This document shows, one piece after another, positions 10,320 to 20,607 of a stretch of DNA of 42,197 bases. Source of the stretch: Priapulus caudatus (Eukaryota > Priapulida > Priapulimorpha > Priapulimorphida > Priapulidae). Positions within the stretch are counted from its first letter, which is position 1; the number at the start of each line of letters is the position of its first letter. The stretch spans positions 5,171 through 47,367 of the forward strand of contig NW_014578808.1 in assembly GCF_000485595.1 (NCBI RefSeq), read 5' to 3'. Both the position numbers and the translations under genes were made by a program. The notes beneath the pieces were generated by a model. It saw nothing but the letters and a program-made list of their open reading frames with translations, did not search any database and was not told where the DNA came from.

Positions 10320-11349
10320 AATAGGTAAGAAGTATAGATTGTGTGAAAACTGTCTTCTACCTTCGCATAGTGCACAAAATTGTGGAGAAAATCAGTGTGT
10401 TCTGTCCCAGGTTGTGGAAAGAAACATACTATGTATATTCATAATGATGGTGATCAGTCAGCATCTGTAAACCGAAGCAGTAGTGTGTCAAATGCAAGTA
10501 TGTCCTCGGACAGAGAAACATATGCAGGTATTAGTTAACAATGAGATCCTAGTCAATGCACTACTAGATACCTGTTTTAGCAACTCCTTCTGTTCGAGTA
10601 GTTTAACCAATCAGTTAAACTTGACAGGTCAAACAGTGTCATATCATTTAAGTTCTTTGTGTAAGTCAGCTCCAACAAAATCTCAGATGGTGAATTTATC
10701 ACTGTCATCCGATAATGGAGAAAGTATAGGCATGTCTGGTGTATATGTGATTGATAGAATACCTGTGAAGTCTGCCCACTTGAATGTTAAAGTTTATAAG
10801 CATTTGGTTGACATTGATAAGGTATCTTTTGAAGTTGTACATGATGTTGACTTGTTAATAGGGCAAGATCATACTGAGGCCTTTATTCCACTTGAGGTAC
10901 GTAAAGATGACAGAAGTGAGCCCTTCGCTGTCAGAACGCCTTTTGGTTGGTGTATCAATGGTCAATCTCCAGTTGGTAAAATCGGTCGTACAGTTGTGTC
11001 ACATTTTGTAAGTGCTTTGTCTACTCCAATTGTCGATGACATACCTGCACTGTGGAAGATCGAGAATGAGGGTATGGATGAGATCGGTTGGTCACGTGAG
11101 GATAAATCAGTTATCGATTTTTGGGATAGCGAATGTGTCATGAAAGATTGACATTTTGAACTTCCTATCCCTTGGAAAGATAGAGAGGAACCATTACCCA
11201 ATAACTATGCTTTAGCAAATTGGCGTTTGCAGTCTACGGTTAAGAAACTTGAAAAGCAGGGACTTTTACAAAGGTATGATGCCGAAATCAGTAAATTAGT
11301 TTCTGAGGGTTATGCAGAGGTTGTTCCGCAATATCAAAATGCGAAATAG
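10320..11349 (+). pseudogene. BEL/Pao retrotransposon gag zinc knuckle, protease and RT N-terminus (frameshifted)
   Basis: Three parts of a BEL/Pao polyprotein are in order. At 10326-10480 a zinc-knuckle pair reads KYRLCENCLLPSHSAQNC, then after a two-base insertion CSVPGCGKKHTMYIH. From 10483 the aspartic protease and linker follow in another frame: NNEILVNALLDTCFSN, DVDLLIGQDHTEAFIPLEV, PFAVRTPFGWCINGQSP. The frame stops at TGA 11149-11151 but continues after it with HFELPIPWKDRE, NNYALANWRL and GYAEVVPQ, the region before the RT palm, until TAG 11347-11349. The protease active site, normally DTG, is DTC here, so it would be inactive. The RT catalytic core is absent because unrelated transposase sequence begins at about 11350. 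Confidence 0.87.
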
Positions 11350-11350
11350 A

Positions 11351-12552
11351 TGGGAATTGATTGGATGGGAAAGGTATCCAAGTGTTCCTTAAATGCATCG
11401 TTTGTGATGCACCTGCAAAAGCTATGGTGAAGGGTATCAAGCTGTATTCTGGATACCACGGATGTGATAAGTGTACCCAAACTGGAGAATGGAAAGGCAG
11501 AATGATTTACCCTAGGACTAGCAATTTGCAGAAAAGAACCAATGACTCGTTTTGGGCCAAACAACATCCAGAACACCACAATGCAGATACGCCATTCTGT
11601 CATCTACCAATTGATATGGTCAAATGCTTTCCACTGGACTACATGCACCAATCATGCCTTGGCGTAATGAGGAAATTACTTCCTATTTGGATTCGAGGAA
11701 CAGGGAGACTACTGAATTTCAAAATAGGTGCTGCGCAAATCCAGAGTATTAGCGAGAAACTTCTTCAGCTAAAGGATTCTATAACCAGTGATTTTCAACG
11801 AAATCCTCGTCATCTTTCCGAAATAGATAGATGGAAATTAACGGAGCTACGCCAGTTTCTTCTATACACGGGTAAAATTTGCCTGAAAGGAGTATTGACA
11901 ACAGTCTCTTATAATCTTTTCATGGCGTTCAGTGTTGCTACTTGCATTTTAGTCAACCGTAACCTCGCAGCAGAGTACCACGCATTTGCAGAAGATCGTC
12001 TGATTTATTTCAATGACCAAGGATGTGCACTGTATGGTCAGGAGTTTCTTGTTTATAATGTCCATAGTATGGTGCACATGGCGGATGAACCACGCGAATT
12101 TGGAGACATAAACAATTGTGCCGCATTCCCCTTTGAGAATTACTTTCAGTACATGAAAAAGCTTGTGAGATCGACCTATTGTCCAAATTATCAAAACACT
12201 ATGTGAGGTTGAACAATTTCGAAGCACACAAACACAACCAAAAGCTTCAGTTGTGTCTACGAAGAAACCCAATAACTGCTACGTTCTCAGTGAATCGTCA
12301 TGTTGTGAGGTGCAAGAGGAAACCAATGAAACTAGCCAAGATGGTGATAAACTATTCCTTTGTAGGATCTATACAAACAGTAAAAATGCATTCACTTCAC
12401 CTTGTGATTCTAAAATAATTAGTGTACACAAAATTAACAAACGCAACACCAGAATGCAGAAGGTCCAACTCAGATCCCTAAAGAGGAAAGCATTGACGTT
12501 CGATGTTGATAGAAATACATTCATCTTCATGGTATTGTTGCATTGCGGATGA
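11351..12552 (+). pseudogene. tnp2-like (CACTA-related) transposase C-terminal half, 5'-truncated and frameshifted
   Basis: This matches the widespread metazoan transposase-domain protein related to the tnp2/CACTA superfamily. From 11361 the frame reads DGKGIQVFLKCIVCDAPA, YHGCDKCTQTGEWKGR (two CxxC pairs, probably zinc-binding), FPLDYMHQSCLGVMRKLLP, LSEIDRWKLTELRQFLLYTG, LYGQEFLVYNVHSMVHMADE and AAFPFENYFQYMKKLVR, all characteristic blocks. The frame ends at TGA 12204-12206. The tail continues in another frame from about 12253 (NNCYVLSESSCCEVQEETNE, SPCDSKIISVHKINKRNT) to a stop at 12552. The N-terminal half, including the earlier catalytic residues, is missing. Such transposases cut and paste DNA elements, but this copy lacks half the protein and its terminal repeats were not found. 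Confidence 0.82.
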
Positions 12553-12584
12553 AATAAATGGTAATTTTGTACATAATAAATGTA

Positions 12585-12660
12585 CAGTACAGTCAACTTT
12601 GCTTAAGTCGAACTTTGCGGGACCTAGAAATAGTTTTGACTATTGGCGAAGTTCTACTCA
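12585..12660 (+). mobile_element. Possible pogo/Tigger-like terminal repeat
   Basis: The phrase CAGTACAGTCAACTTTGCTT followed by AAGTCGAACTTTGCGGGACC, then GACTATTGGCGAAGTTC, has the look of a pogo/Tigger-type terminal inverted repeat, in which degenerate TTAAGTCGAA blocks mirror each other. No partner end was found nearby, so this is a solitary end or chance similarity. Confidence 0.3.
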
Positions 12661-13233
12661 CATGTTGTATGTAGAAAAATTTGGACTTTTTATTTGTTCC
12701 GCAATTACCCTGTAATTGAGTTTGTATTGACGGAAAAATGCTGTAATCACTGTATTCTGTCTCAAAAGATAACGGCAAACCTTACGTACATGTACATGTA
12801 TTATACAGGTAGTTTGGTTACAACTCGTAGATGGCGCTAGCGTAAGCACAACAGTTTGATCAAGCCTGTGTTCCCGAATATTTTATAAATTTTTGGTGCA
12901 AACTGAATATTATTTCTGGACTACTGGCGTTATGGGTAAAGTTTAATTACTCAAGATCGCAATGGAACTGAAAAATAGCCACCAAAACAACTGGCAGAGC
13001 TGGTATCCAACTGCAGATATTCTGTGTTTATCTGTTGCTATGGCGTGTTGAAACATGGCGTGCTTAGTGATGGGATCCTCTGGAGCTATACTGTAGGTTC
13101 AACCAAATCAGGAAGGTCACAGGGAGGTCCCATTTGCAATTAGTAGTGCTCATCGGCGGTTCTGTAATGTCAACTCGGCAACAGTCCCGGCAATCGGCAG
13201 TTCTGTGCTGTCAAAACACGTCAGCGGGACTAG
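12661..13233. other. Non-coding stretch with a short 44-bp-spaced direct repeat
   Basis: No gene is seen. ATCGGCGGTTCTGTAATGTC near 13150 recurs as ATCGGCAGTTCTGTGCTGTC near 13194, a two-copy direct repeat. The LINE upstream of 13234 should be here but cannot be read in any frame, consistent with 5' truncation or decay. Confidence 0.4.
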
Positions 13234-13917
13234 TTGTTACTCACAGCTTACAACGACCTTGCTAAGAAGATGGGACTACGTATTAACACTGCAAAAACAG
13301 AGACCATGTGCATTGGTACTGAAGCTGAGTTCTTCATAGCTGACACCAAGTTGGCGAACGTCACCCGCTTCAAATACCTTGGCAGCTATGTAACAAATGA
13401 CTGCTCGATGAAGGAGGAACTTGCAGCTCGTATCCAAGCAACATCATGTGCTTTTGGTCGACTACGTCAAAGAGTGTTCAACTCACGTGACCTTACAGTA
13501 AACATTAAAGTCAAAGTCAACAACCAGTGTCTTATGCCACTTCTGATGTACGGCAGTGAAACCTGGACTCTGTACCATCATCAAGTTCGACAACTGAAAA
13601 CAATACAACAACGTCACCTGCGCTTAATCATGCATAATAAATGGGATCATTACATCAGTAACGAGGAGGTCCTGAACATAGCGGGTGTTGAAGACATCGA
13701 TTTGAAGCTTGTTAAAAGTCGTCTGCGTTGGCTTGGCCACATCTGTAGAATGGACAATGACAGACCAGCAAAGGCACTCTTATACAGCGAGCTAGCAAAT
13801 GGATCCCGATCTGTTGTTTGTCCTAAATTGAAATGTAAGGATACCTGCAAAGGTGCTCTGAGGTGTGGTAATATTCGTGATCAGTGGAGGAATGTTGTAG
13901 ACAACAGACAGGAGTAG
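13234..13917 (+). pseudogene. Non-LTR retrotransposon (LINE) reverse transcriptase C-terminus, 5'-truncated
   Basis: A 227-residue open frame carries the end of an endonuclease-reverse transcriptase ORF2. It starts within the RT domain at GLRINTAKTETMCIG, continues FKYLGSYVTND, the thumb-like MYGSETWTLYHHQVRQL, and the C-terminal block RLRWLGHICRMDNDRPAKAL with a decayed Cys-containing tail (CPKLKCKDTCKGALRCG). The catalytic FADD-type motif and the endonuclease are absent, as expected for LINE copies truncated at the 5' end during target-primed reverse transcription. The first codon is not a real start; the frame simply enters from the truncation. Within the fragment there are no stops, so the insertion may be fairly young. 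Clade (RTE- or Jockey-like) is not certain. Confidence 0.83.
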
Positions 13918-14901
13918 AGAGGTCTTGTGCATACAACTTGTGAATGCTTCAACATAAAGAGAATCAAACGGTATGAAAGAAAAAGTTAAAAAGACGAATT
14001 TGAACAAAAGATGATCTATGAACTTTATAGCGATAGATATTTGTACTACATTATTATTCTGTGCAATGCCCGTTTCGGGCTCTCACTAGGCGTATATACA
14101 TACTGGTTACAACTGCATATTGGCTATTGTGTTCCTCCATATTCAGCCAAGTACTGTATCAGTAAACAAAGTATTGTCGCATGCTCAAATTTTGGGCATT
14201 ATTTAATTTCTTGCGCATTTAATAAACAGCATTATCTGCGAGTTTGACATGCATTTTTAATGCGAATGCGCGAAATTAGCTTGGTAGATTTGAAAAAATA
14301 ACGATGAAGAAAAATGGTTTTTTTTTTTTTTAACCTCTGATATGGGGTTTTTTCACCAGAATATTTGCATAAATCTTTCACCCTTTTCTATGAATTTGAC
14401 ATTGAAATTAGACAATTTTCCAATGGATAATTTTAGAGGTCAATGCGTCACTCATGACAGATGTATTTATGATGCCATATCTCAAAAACTAAATTATTTT
14501 CTGACTTTTTTTTCTTTCACATTGTTAGTGCCCATAGTCACGACTTCAGTCCATGAGGGTTTTTTTTTCTTCAGAAAATGTGCACACTCCCACAGCATTT
14601 ACAGCATTTACAGCATTTACAAATACTAAAAAAGGTCATTTACCTCTCAGGGTGTTACCTCAAATGAAAATATTAATTATTGTTAGTCATATGTCAATTT
14701 GATTTTTTTTTCATGCAAATTGGTTAGTCAAGTTTTTATAATAATTATAACTAACAAATGATTGTCCCAAATATTTTTTATTTTTTGATAATTTGAAGTG
14801 AATAGTGGAAAACAGCCTTTGCCTGAAATGACACTTAAGTCTCTTTACTATAAATATTCTTTGTTCCTTCTTGGTTATTTACTTATAAATTTGTTCTGCA
14901 G
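13918..14901. other. AT-rich non-coding stretch with a 9-bp mini-repeat
   Basis: It contains the LINE 3' tail, several poly-T runs (14319-14330, 14560-14568, 14703-14711), and three copies of ACAGCATTT at about 14592-14620. No gene is seen. TAAATTTGTTCTGCAG at its end forms a good splice acceptor for the following exon. Confidence 0.45.
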
Positions 14902-16316
14902 ATGGGTGAATACGCAGTTGTGGTATTTACAGATGAAGCTGATGCAGTCGCTTTGGTGTCCGGGTAATGGGCCGAAAGCTCTTGAGCCTTTCCCCACGAC
15001 CATTCTGCCTTGGATCTAGTCAGGCGCTGGAGTGGTTCTGCGACGGTCGCCAAATTCGGAATAAACTTAGCCGAATAATTCACCAGTCCGAGGAAACTAC
15101 GAACTTCAGCTGGAGTCACCGGCTCTCTCGCACTGACCACTGCGGAAATCTTGGCTTGTTCTAGCGCAATTCCGTAATCCGACAACACATGACCGTAGAA
15201 CACTAGCTTTCTCATCCTGAACAGACACTTGGGTAGATTTGCTGTCAACCCATTCTCTACTAGTTTAGTCAGTACTTTGTCCAAGTACTTGTCATGATCG
15301 GCATCATCATCACCGTACACTATCAGATCGTCCGAAATGTTCTTCACTTTCCCGCACGTCGCGAGAACCTCATGGATGATGTGTTGATACACCTCCGGAG
15401 CCGATGTTATTCCGAACATCAAACGTTTATATCGATACAGCTTGTCGAGGACACTGAACGTTGTAATGTCTCGAGACTCTGGGTGGAGCTCTATCTGGTG
15501 GTAGCCCCACCTAAGATCAATCTTGGAGAACACTTTAGCACCGTTCAGATCATGCAGCACATCATCTATCGTCGGGATCGGATGACGCTCGCGAATAATG
15601 GCCTTGTTAGCCATCCGCATGTCGATGCATAACCGGATTTCACCGTTCCGCTTTGGCACAATCACTGGCGCTGACACCCATGACGTTGGCCCTTCAACGC
15701 GTTCTATCACATCTAAGTCCTCCAACTCTTTCAACCTCTTCTCGACAGCCTTCCACTGACTGTACGGGATTTTCCTCTGTCTCTGCGCAATCGGTGTCAC
15801 ACTAGGATCAATGTGAAGTTTCACTTGGTAGTCCTTCAACTTTCCTAGACCACTGAAACATGCACTGTGTTTAGACAACAGTTTCTGTACGTACAAATCA
15901 TCAGGCTTACCAATAGCCTCACTGTCCACAGCGTTGACCTGGTTCTTCAAACACAGAACCCCGAGTTTAATCGCGGTGTCACGTCCCAGTAACGCACACC
16001 CTTTTCCGTTGAGCACAACAAACTCAGCGTGCTTTGACACCTTGCCGTCTGCGAGACAGATGTCTGCTGCGAACACTCCCTTGATCTCTAATGGTTCATC
16101 AGACTGATATGCGTACAGCTTCTTACTAGTGTATCTCAGTTTCGCGTTCAGGCCGCCCTTAACTGAATTCCAAATCTGCCAGTTAACAATGTTACAACTA
16201 GCACCAGAGTCTATCAGCATGTCCACTGACGTTTGCCCTATTCGAACTTTCACATGTCCATCTGGGATTCCCCCTTTTTCGGTACCAATTGTGAAAATGT
16301 CGTCGTAGACGATGAG
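14883..16316 (-). pseudogene. Ty3/Gypsy retrotransposon pol: protease and reverse transcriptase, truncated in RNase H
   Basis: The minus-strand pol frame is open from 16316 (after a TAG at 16317-16319). It carries an aspartic protease (MLIDSGASCNIV, later ALLGRDTA) and an RT of the Ty3/Gypsy type: VSAPVIVPKRNGEIRLCIDM, FSKIDLRWGYHQIELHPES, FGITSAPEVYQ, and NISDDLIVYGDD, in which ISDD stands in the YxDD position. The connection domain FLGLVNYSAKFIPNLA follows. Homology fades at about 14985 (WSWGKAQE), so RNase H and integrase are missing, and the frame runs on through foreign sequence to 14883. Pol lies one base back relative to gag with a 67-nt overlap. RT and protease have no internal stop. 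Confidence 0.9.
14902..14963 (+). CDS. Short exon fragment beginning MGEYAVVVF, interrupted by the Gypsy insertion
   Basis: After an acceptor-like TTTGTTCTGCAG (14890-14901) an ATG opens the frame MGEYAVVVFTDEADAV...LVSG, which is stopped at 14964 where sequence of the minus-strand Gypsy element begins. The phrase, a short hydrophobic strand followed by acidic residues, resembles the N-terminus of invertebrate proteins that start with a YxVVEF-type strand. I recall such starts in DUF4806-type genes, but this is only a resemblance. The exon is too short for a secure call. It may be the first coding exon of a host gene disrupted by the retrotransposon, or part of another mobile element. Confidence 0.4.
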
Positions 16317-17200
16317 CTACTGTCCCTTCTTACACTAGCTCCCTGTGTTCCACTCACAGTCTGGACTTTCTCGCGTTTTCCTTTACGCCATCCGGCTTTC
16401 CCACCTGAACCGTCCTTTTTTGTTCGGCACACCTTGGCAAAATGTCCGACTCCGCCGCACTTGTTGCACTTCTTTCCCTCTGCTACTTTACACTCTTTCG
16501 CGATATGTCCGGTATAACCACACCGATAACAGTTCTGTCCTTGTTGACGATTACCACGACCTCTACCGGCAGCACGACAACCTATCTGTGGCTGCTGGCT
16601 GTTCGAATCCACTTTGTTGACCGTGTCCATACGACCCGACGTAGACTCCGATCCTTTGATCTTCGTGGCCTGGTCCTCCACTGCCTCCATGGCACTCGCG
16701 AGTTCACAGAGTTTATCAAGAGTCAAGTTCTGTTCACGAAGAAATCTACGGCGGAACTTATTCGACGTGCACTTATCGATCACCTGATCGCGGATCATAT
16801 CATCCTGAAGCGCCCCATACTCACAGGTTTTCGAAAATTTCCTCAACCTACTGACATAGGCACACATGGCCTCTCCTTCTCCTTGTGCAGCTGCCCGAAA
16901 CACATGGCGTTCGAATGTCACATTCTTCTTGCCCTCAAAGTACGTATTGAGTGCCTCCAAGGCTGGCTGAAAGTCACTATCAGTCCCAGTATTTGGCAAT
17001 GTCTCAAAAATGTCAATGCAGGTTGGCCCTGCACAGTGAAGCAACAGCGCCCTCTTTTGGGCAGGCTTCGTAACGCCAGTAGCAGCAAGGTACAGCATGA
17101 AGCGTTGCCGCCATTTTTCCCATCTCTGAGCAAGACTGGCCGGCGCACCTTCCGTGTCGAATGCCTCGATCTGCCCTAAGTTGAGAATGCTCGTGGCCAT
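16250..17200 (-). CDS. Ty3/Gypsy retrotransposon gag with two CCHC zinc knuckles
   Basis: Gag forms the particle core and binds element RNA. The frame opens well upstream (17278), but MATSILNLGQIEAFD at 17200 is the better start, because the primer-binding-like TGGCGACGAGGA and LTR-like sequence lie just above it. The capsid-like part has ASLAQRWEKWRQRFMLYL, then MCAYVSRLRKFSKTCEYG and FRRRFLREQ. Two knuckles follow: CYRCGYTGHIAKEC and CNKCGGVGHFAKVC, both CX2CX4HX4C. The tail is basic (GWRKGKREK) and then Ser/Thr-rich. The frame is intact to its stop at 16250-16252, about 316 residues, a normal size. Intact gag next to truncated pol suggests a fairly recent insertion that later lost its 3' part. 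Confidence 0.9.
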   Translation of the reverse strand: MATSILNLGQIEAFDTEGAPASLAQRWEKWRQRFMLYLAATGVTKPAQKRALLLHCAGPTCIDIFETLPNTGTDSDFQPALEALNTYFEGKKNVTFERHVFRAAAQGEGEAMCAYVSRLRKFSKTCEYGALQDDMIRDQVIDKCTSNKFRRRFLREQNLTLDKLCELASAMEAVEDQATKIKGSESTSGRMDTVNKVDSNSQQPQIGCRAAGRGRGNRQQGQNCYRCGYTGHIAKECKVAEGKKCNKCGGVGHFAKVCRTKKDGSGGKAGWRKGKREKVQTVSGTQGASVRRDSSSSSTTTFSQLVPKKGESQMDM

Positions 17201-17207
17201 GTTAGCA

Positions 17208-17345
17208 ACTTTATCCTCGTCGCCACTGTTGAGACGCACATCCGAATCGAATCGATTACACACTGTATTCAAACACACGCAACTTTATTCCAACACTGGC
17301 TCCACGCCGCCATCACACATCGTCTGCCTCCCGCGCGCCCCCTGG
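17208..17345 (-). mobile_element. Primer-binding site and adjoining 5' LTR end of the Gypsy element
   Basis: On the minus strand, TCAACAGTGGCGACGAGGAT lies just above the gag start. A TGGCGAC-type motif is typical of Ty3/Gypsy primer-binding sites after the LTR. AATAAA (minus; plus 17284-17289) would be the LTR polyadenylation signal. The outer LTR limit cannot be placed without the second LTR, which was lost with the 3' part of the element. Confidence 0.5.
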
Positions 17346-18802
17346 CCTTAGTTACAAGAACTAATCTACTCACTTAGGGATATCTCATCCCAACACTACT
17401 CAGACAGTTAGATATGTATGGACATCAGTTTTGCTTAGAGAATGTTAGAGTAGCTAGTCAGTCACTATTCTCAGAATATTTGTAATAATGTTAGAATGCC
17501 TATCAGATGTCTGTATACTATTTAGTGTATTTAGACAGAATAGGTATTGTTCGTATTAGTCAGCCTATCATCCCTGGGATGACTTAAAGGCTTACCCACT
17601 TGTTCAGTTAGGGATACAGTTAGAATTATGTTAATTGTATTGTGACTCGTACTTATTATTATTGTGTGTTTATTGTATTCGGTCCGATTAGTAAGCATTC
17701 CTTGTTTTTCTAATTGCAGATTGAACCTTGCTATTATTGTCACTTGTTGATAATAAAGTATGAGTTTAAATACAGCCTGGCTTTGCTAGTTGTACGTCAC
17801 CCGTCACCCCCAAACAGTCACGGAAAGCCTACCCACAACATGTCACCCGCCATAGTATGAGCTTATGCCGTGGCCCGGCGTCCGTCCGTCCAACTTTTTC
17901 TCAAATAGCTTCTTCTTCGCCATTTCTGGTCTGATTTTGTTTCTGTTTGTTTTATATGATAGCCCAATGTTAGGAGATCAAAACGTGTATTCAGAATTTT
18001 GAATTTTGAATACTTTAATATGTTTGTGCTACTATCTGACTAAATTCCTTTCGCAATTATAAAATGTTTCTGAATATTTAGGAAAAATTGTCTACATATT
18101 TTTCAAGAAATAATTGCAAATCATCGCATTTAGAATTTGTTCACGTTGACATCTCATTCAGACTTTTTATATTTTATATTTAAAAAATTGACTTGAAAAT
18201 ACAATTTAGATCAGTGTTTGGAACAGGTATAACTTCAGCTTATGAAAATTTCCATGTGTCTACAGACTTTTATATGGAGGTCACTGTATACACGTATGTA
18301 AAAAAAAAAATTCACCTAAGTTACTGTAATTATGAATAGAAATTTGGTCCATAATAGCATGGCAACCTGGAGGACAAAATTTTAAGTGTTATGTGTCGCC
18401 TGTACTGATCGACCTACTAAAATATACATGTAGCCTACTCAAACAAGTTTGTTGTTGCAAATGAATTTTGATCCAGAGTTTGTTCCATCTCCTATTGACT
18501 GACATTTGCTCAGGCAGCCCATTGAATATCTTTGCTCTAGTCGGATTAGAAGTATTAAAGAACACTCGGTCTGGTCGAATTCCCATGTTTACCAGACCGA
18601 ATAAAGCGTTACCAGGCCAAAAACTTAATGGAAAATAATTGTGACCAGACATGTCAGGCTGTCAAGTGAAATGGGTCACTTTTCATAACATTTCTGTTGT
18701 ACGAATATACCGGGAAATACTTAATAATATTAAGTAGGAATTATTTATATAACAAATGTTTATATATTTAACAAATGTTTATTTACATTCTTGCTATTTC
18801 AG
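17346..18802. other. Non-coding stretch, possibly with a plus-strand solo LTR
   Basis: No gene is seen. AATAAA at 17752-17757 and the following TTTAAATACAGCCTGG would fit a plus-strand LTR end, but no second copy is present. GGCCCGGCGTCCGTCCGTCC near 17873 looks like the end of an interspersed repeat. The remainder is AT-rich. TTCTTGCTATTTCAG (18788-18802) is a clear splice acceptor for the DUF6589 exon. Confidence 0.35.
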
Positions 18803-20607
18803 GTTTTCGACCGCCTCCAGCCTCTCGGATTGTGGTTGAGCTATGGACATAGCCTTACTGTTCTAGACAAGCACTCGGATAAATTTAAATCTGACATTGC
18901 TGATGCCATCGCGAGGATAAAACGTATCAGGCTCGTTGGAGACAATGTGAACTGGCGTACTGATGTGCACGACCAACGTCAAGACCGCCATGGCCACATG
19001 CACCATGCCTTTGGATCTGCAGCTATTATCCAGACATTGGACTTCGGACATTTGGACAGCGTGGCACCACAGCGTTCATATGTTCATGCACCTGTCGAGC
19101 TGTTCCTTCCGAATGAGGATGACTGGCTCCATATTAGCTCGGAGTATGCCATCTTGATGGGACGTGTGGCAGCTCGTCATATACCAGCCTTCCACTTCTT
19201 AAAGGATCTGGTGTCAAAGCCCATCCAGGGCCCAGTGAGGAACACGGTGAAGAGCAAGGTTATACCACTGCCTGTTCTTCACCTGAACGAGCAGCGTTAC
19301 GACGATGTGGTACAGATCCTCGACTACTACGAAAGTCTGTTGTCCGAGTGTGCGGAGAAAGCTGGTGCGACACTGGACGACCTTAAAGTCCACATTGGAG
19401 GCGACCAGTTGACGAGGGAGAGATTTTCTGGTGCGAAATGTCTCAGTGGGGGTGGAAATTCCAGGAAAGAGCGATTCGACCATCTGTCGCCAATCACCTT
19501 TGAACTATTTCACATGCAAATGAATTTTACCAAGCTGATCTTCAAACATTTGTACAACAGCGACAGTGTAACCGATGTGGGCACGATGAAGTGTGAACAA
19601 AACCGAATTCTGCGTAGTAACGTGAATGAGAATGTGAATGAACACTATGACGCCGACAAAGACTTCATCGTGTCTTTCGTCGACTCATACATTGTGGCAG
19701 CCATAGTTGAATTTTTCGGCATGGAAAATGTGTATGCTGCCCCCACACAGAACTGTCCTCCACAGCAGTGAGAGAGTGAAGCCGAGAAGGCCGTTTGGCT
19801 GACGACTGTGTTTGGTAGGCTTGTCGATCAGTTTGTGTGGCCCAGTTCGATAGCACATGTTTCTCAAGAAGTTGTTGTGAATGACGGGCTGGTGTTCACC
19901 GTAAAACAAACAGATGGTGCGGTCAAAACAATTACTCTGAAGAGACAAAAACCAGATCCTGACAGAGTAAAGAACTATGGCCACACCGTCTTGGAATTAG
20001 GCCTTATGTTCAAGTCCATAAATGACTTGTGCAAGATCCCTGACAGAGACCGTGGACTCCGCCTGATGAAAGTCGCAATGATGCACTTTAAGGCCAGCAA
20101 CAACCTGTCAAAATATTCTTACGAAATTATGAGGTTTTTGGTTCACTAGCTGTGTGTGCAATCGGAACAGGCGGCTACAGAGACCTTCTATGGTCTGTTC
20201 GTGAACACGCGTGGCAAAGTCGACACTCACATTCCATGTGACTTACAAATGGAATACATTGTCCAGGTTTTAAAGAAGAACATTAAGCACATGTTTTCGA
20301 ACAAGTCCGAAAATAACATTTCAACGAGGACTAGTGCCTTGCCAGTCATTATGGACATTTCGGACAATTTTGACAGTGTGTCTAGTGTGATTGTGCGGGC
20401 AAAGAGACACTCTGATGTTGACGCAACCAAGGATGAATTGGACATGATAAATGATATTATTAAGGTTCATTCCAAACTCGACCAGGGCGCGCACACAAGT
20501 CATTTCCAAACAGTGAGACCAACTTGTTGCAGACGCTGGACATGGATGTATTTCGAACATGGTTGTTATGCAAGAAGTACATTTTTGCTACAGAACTAGG
20601 TCAGTAG
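18803..20607 (+). pseudogene. DUF6589-domain protein, main exon with two stops and one frameshift
   Basis: The exon begins after a good acceptor in phase 0 (VFDRLQPLGLWLSYGHS). DUF6589 is recognised by GDNVNWRTDVHDQRQDRHGH, MHHAFGSA, the conserved IGGDQLTRERFSGAK, PITFELFHMQMNF and AYDADKDFIVSFVDSYIV-type wording (here HYDADKDFIVSFVDSYIV). The same frame continues after TGA 19769-19771 (EKAVWLTTVFGRLVDQFVWP, LKASNNLSKYSYEIMRFL) and after TAG 20147-20149 (ETFYGLFVNTRGKVDTHIP, RAKRHSDVDATKDELDM). A shift near 20488 leads to the C-terminus SFPNSETNLLQTLDMDVFRT and TAG 20605-20607. Function is unknown; the family is repetitive in cnidarian and mollusc genomes and I infer a transposon origin. The upstream exons were not found. 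Confidence 0.85.

Noticed and set aside
16600-16612. TGTTCGAATCCAC, resembling a tRNA T-arm (B box)
   Set aside because: It is part of the gag coding sequence and no A box or cloverleaf fits.
16233-17179. Plus-strand frames of up to 245 codons
   Set aside because: They lie antisense to the clearly identified Gypsy gag and have no motif.
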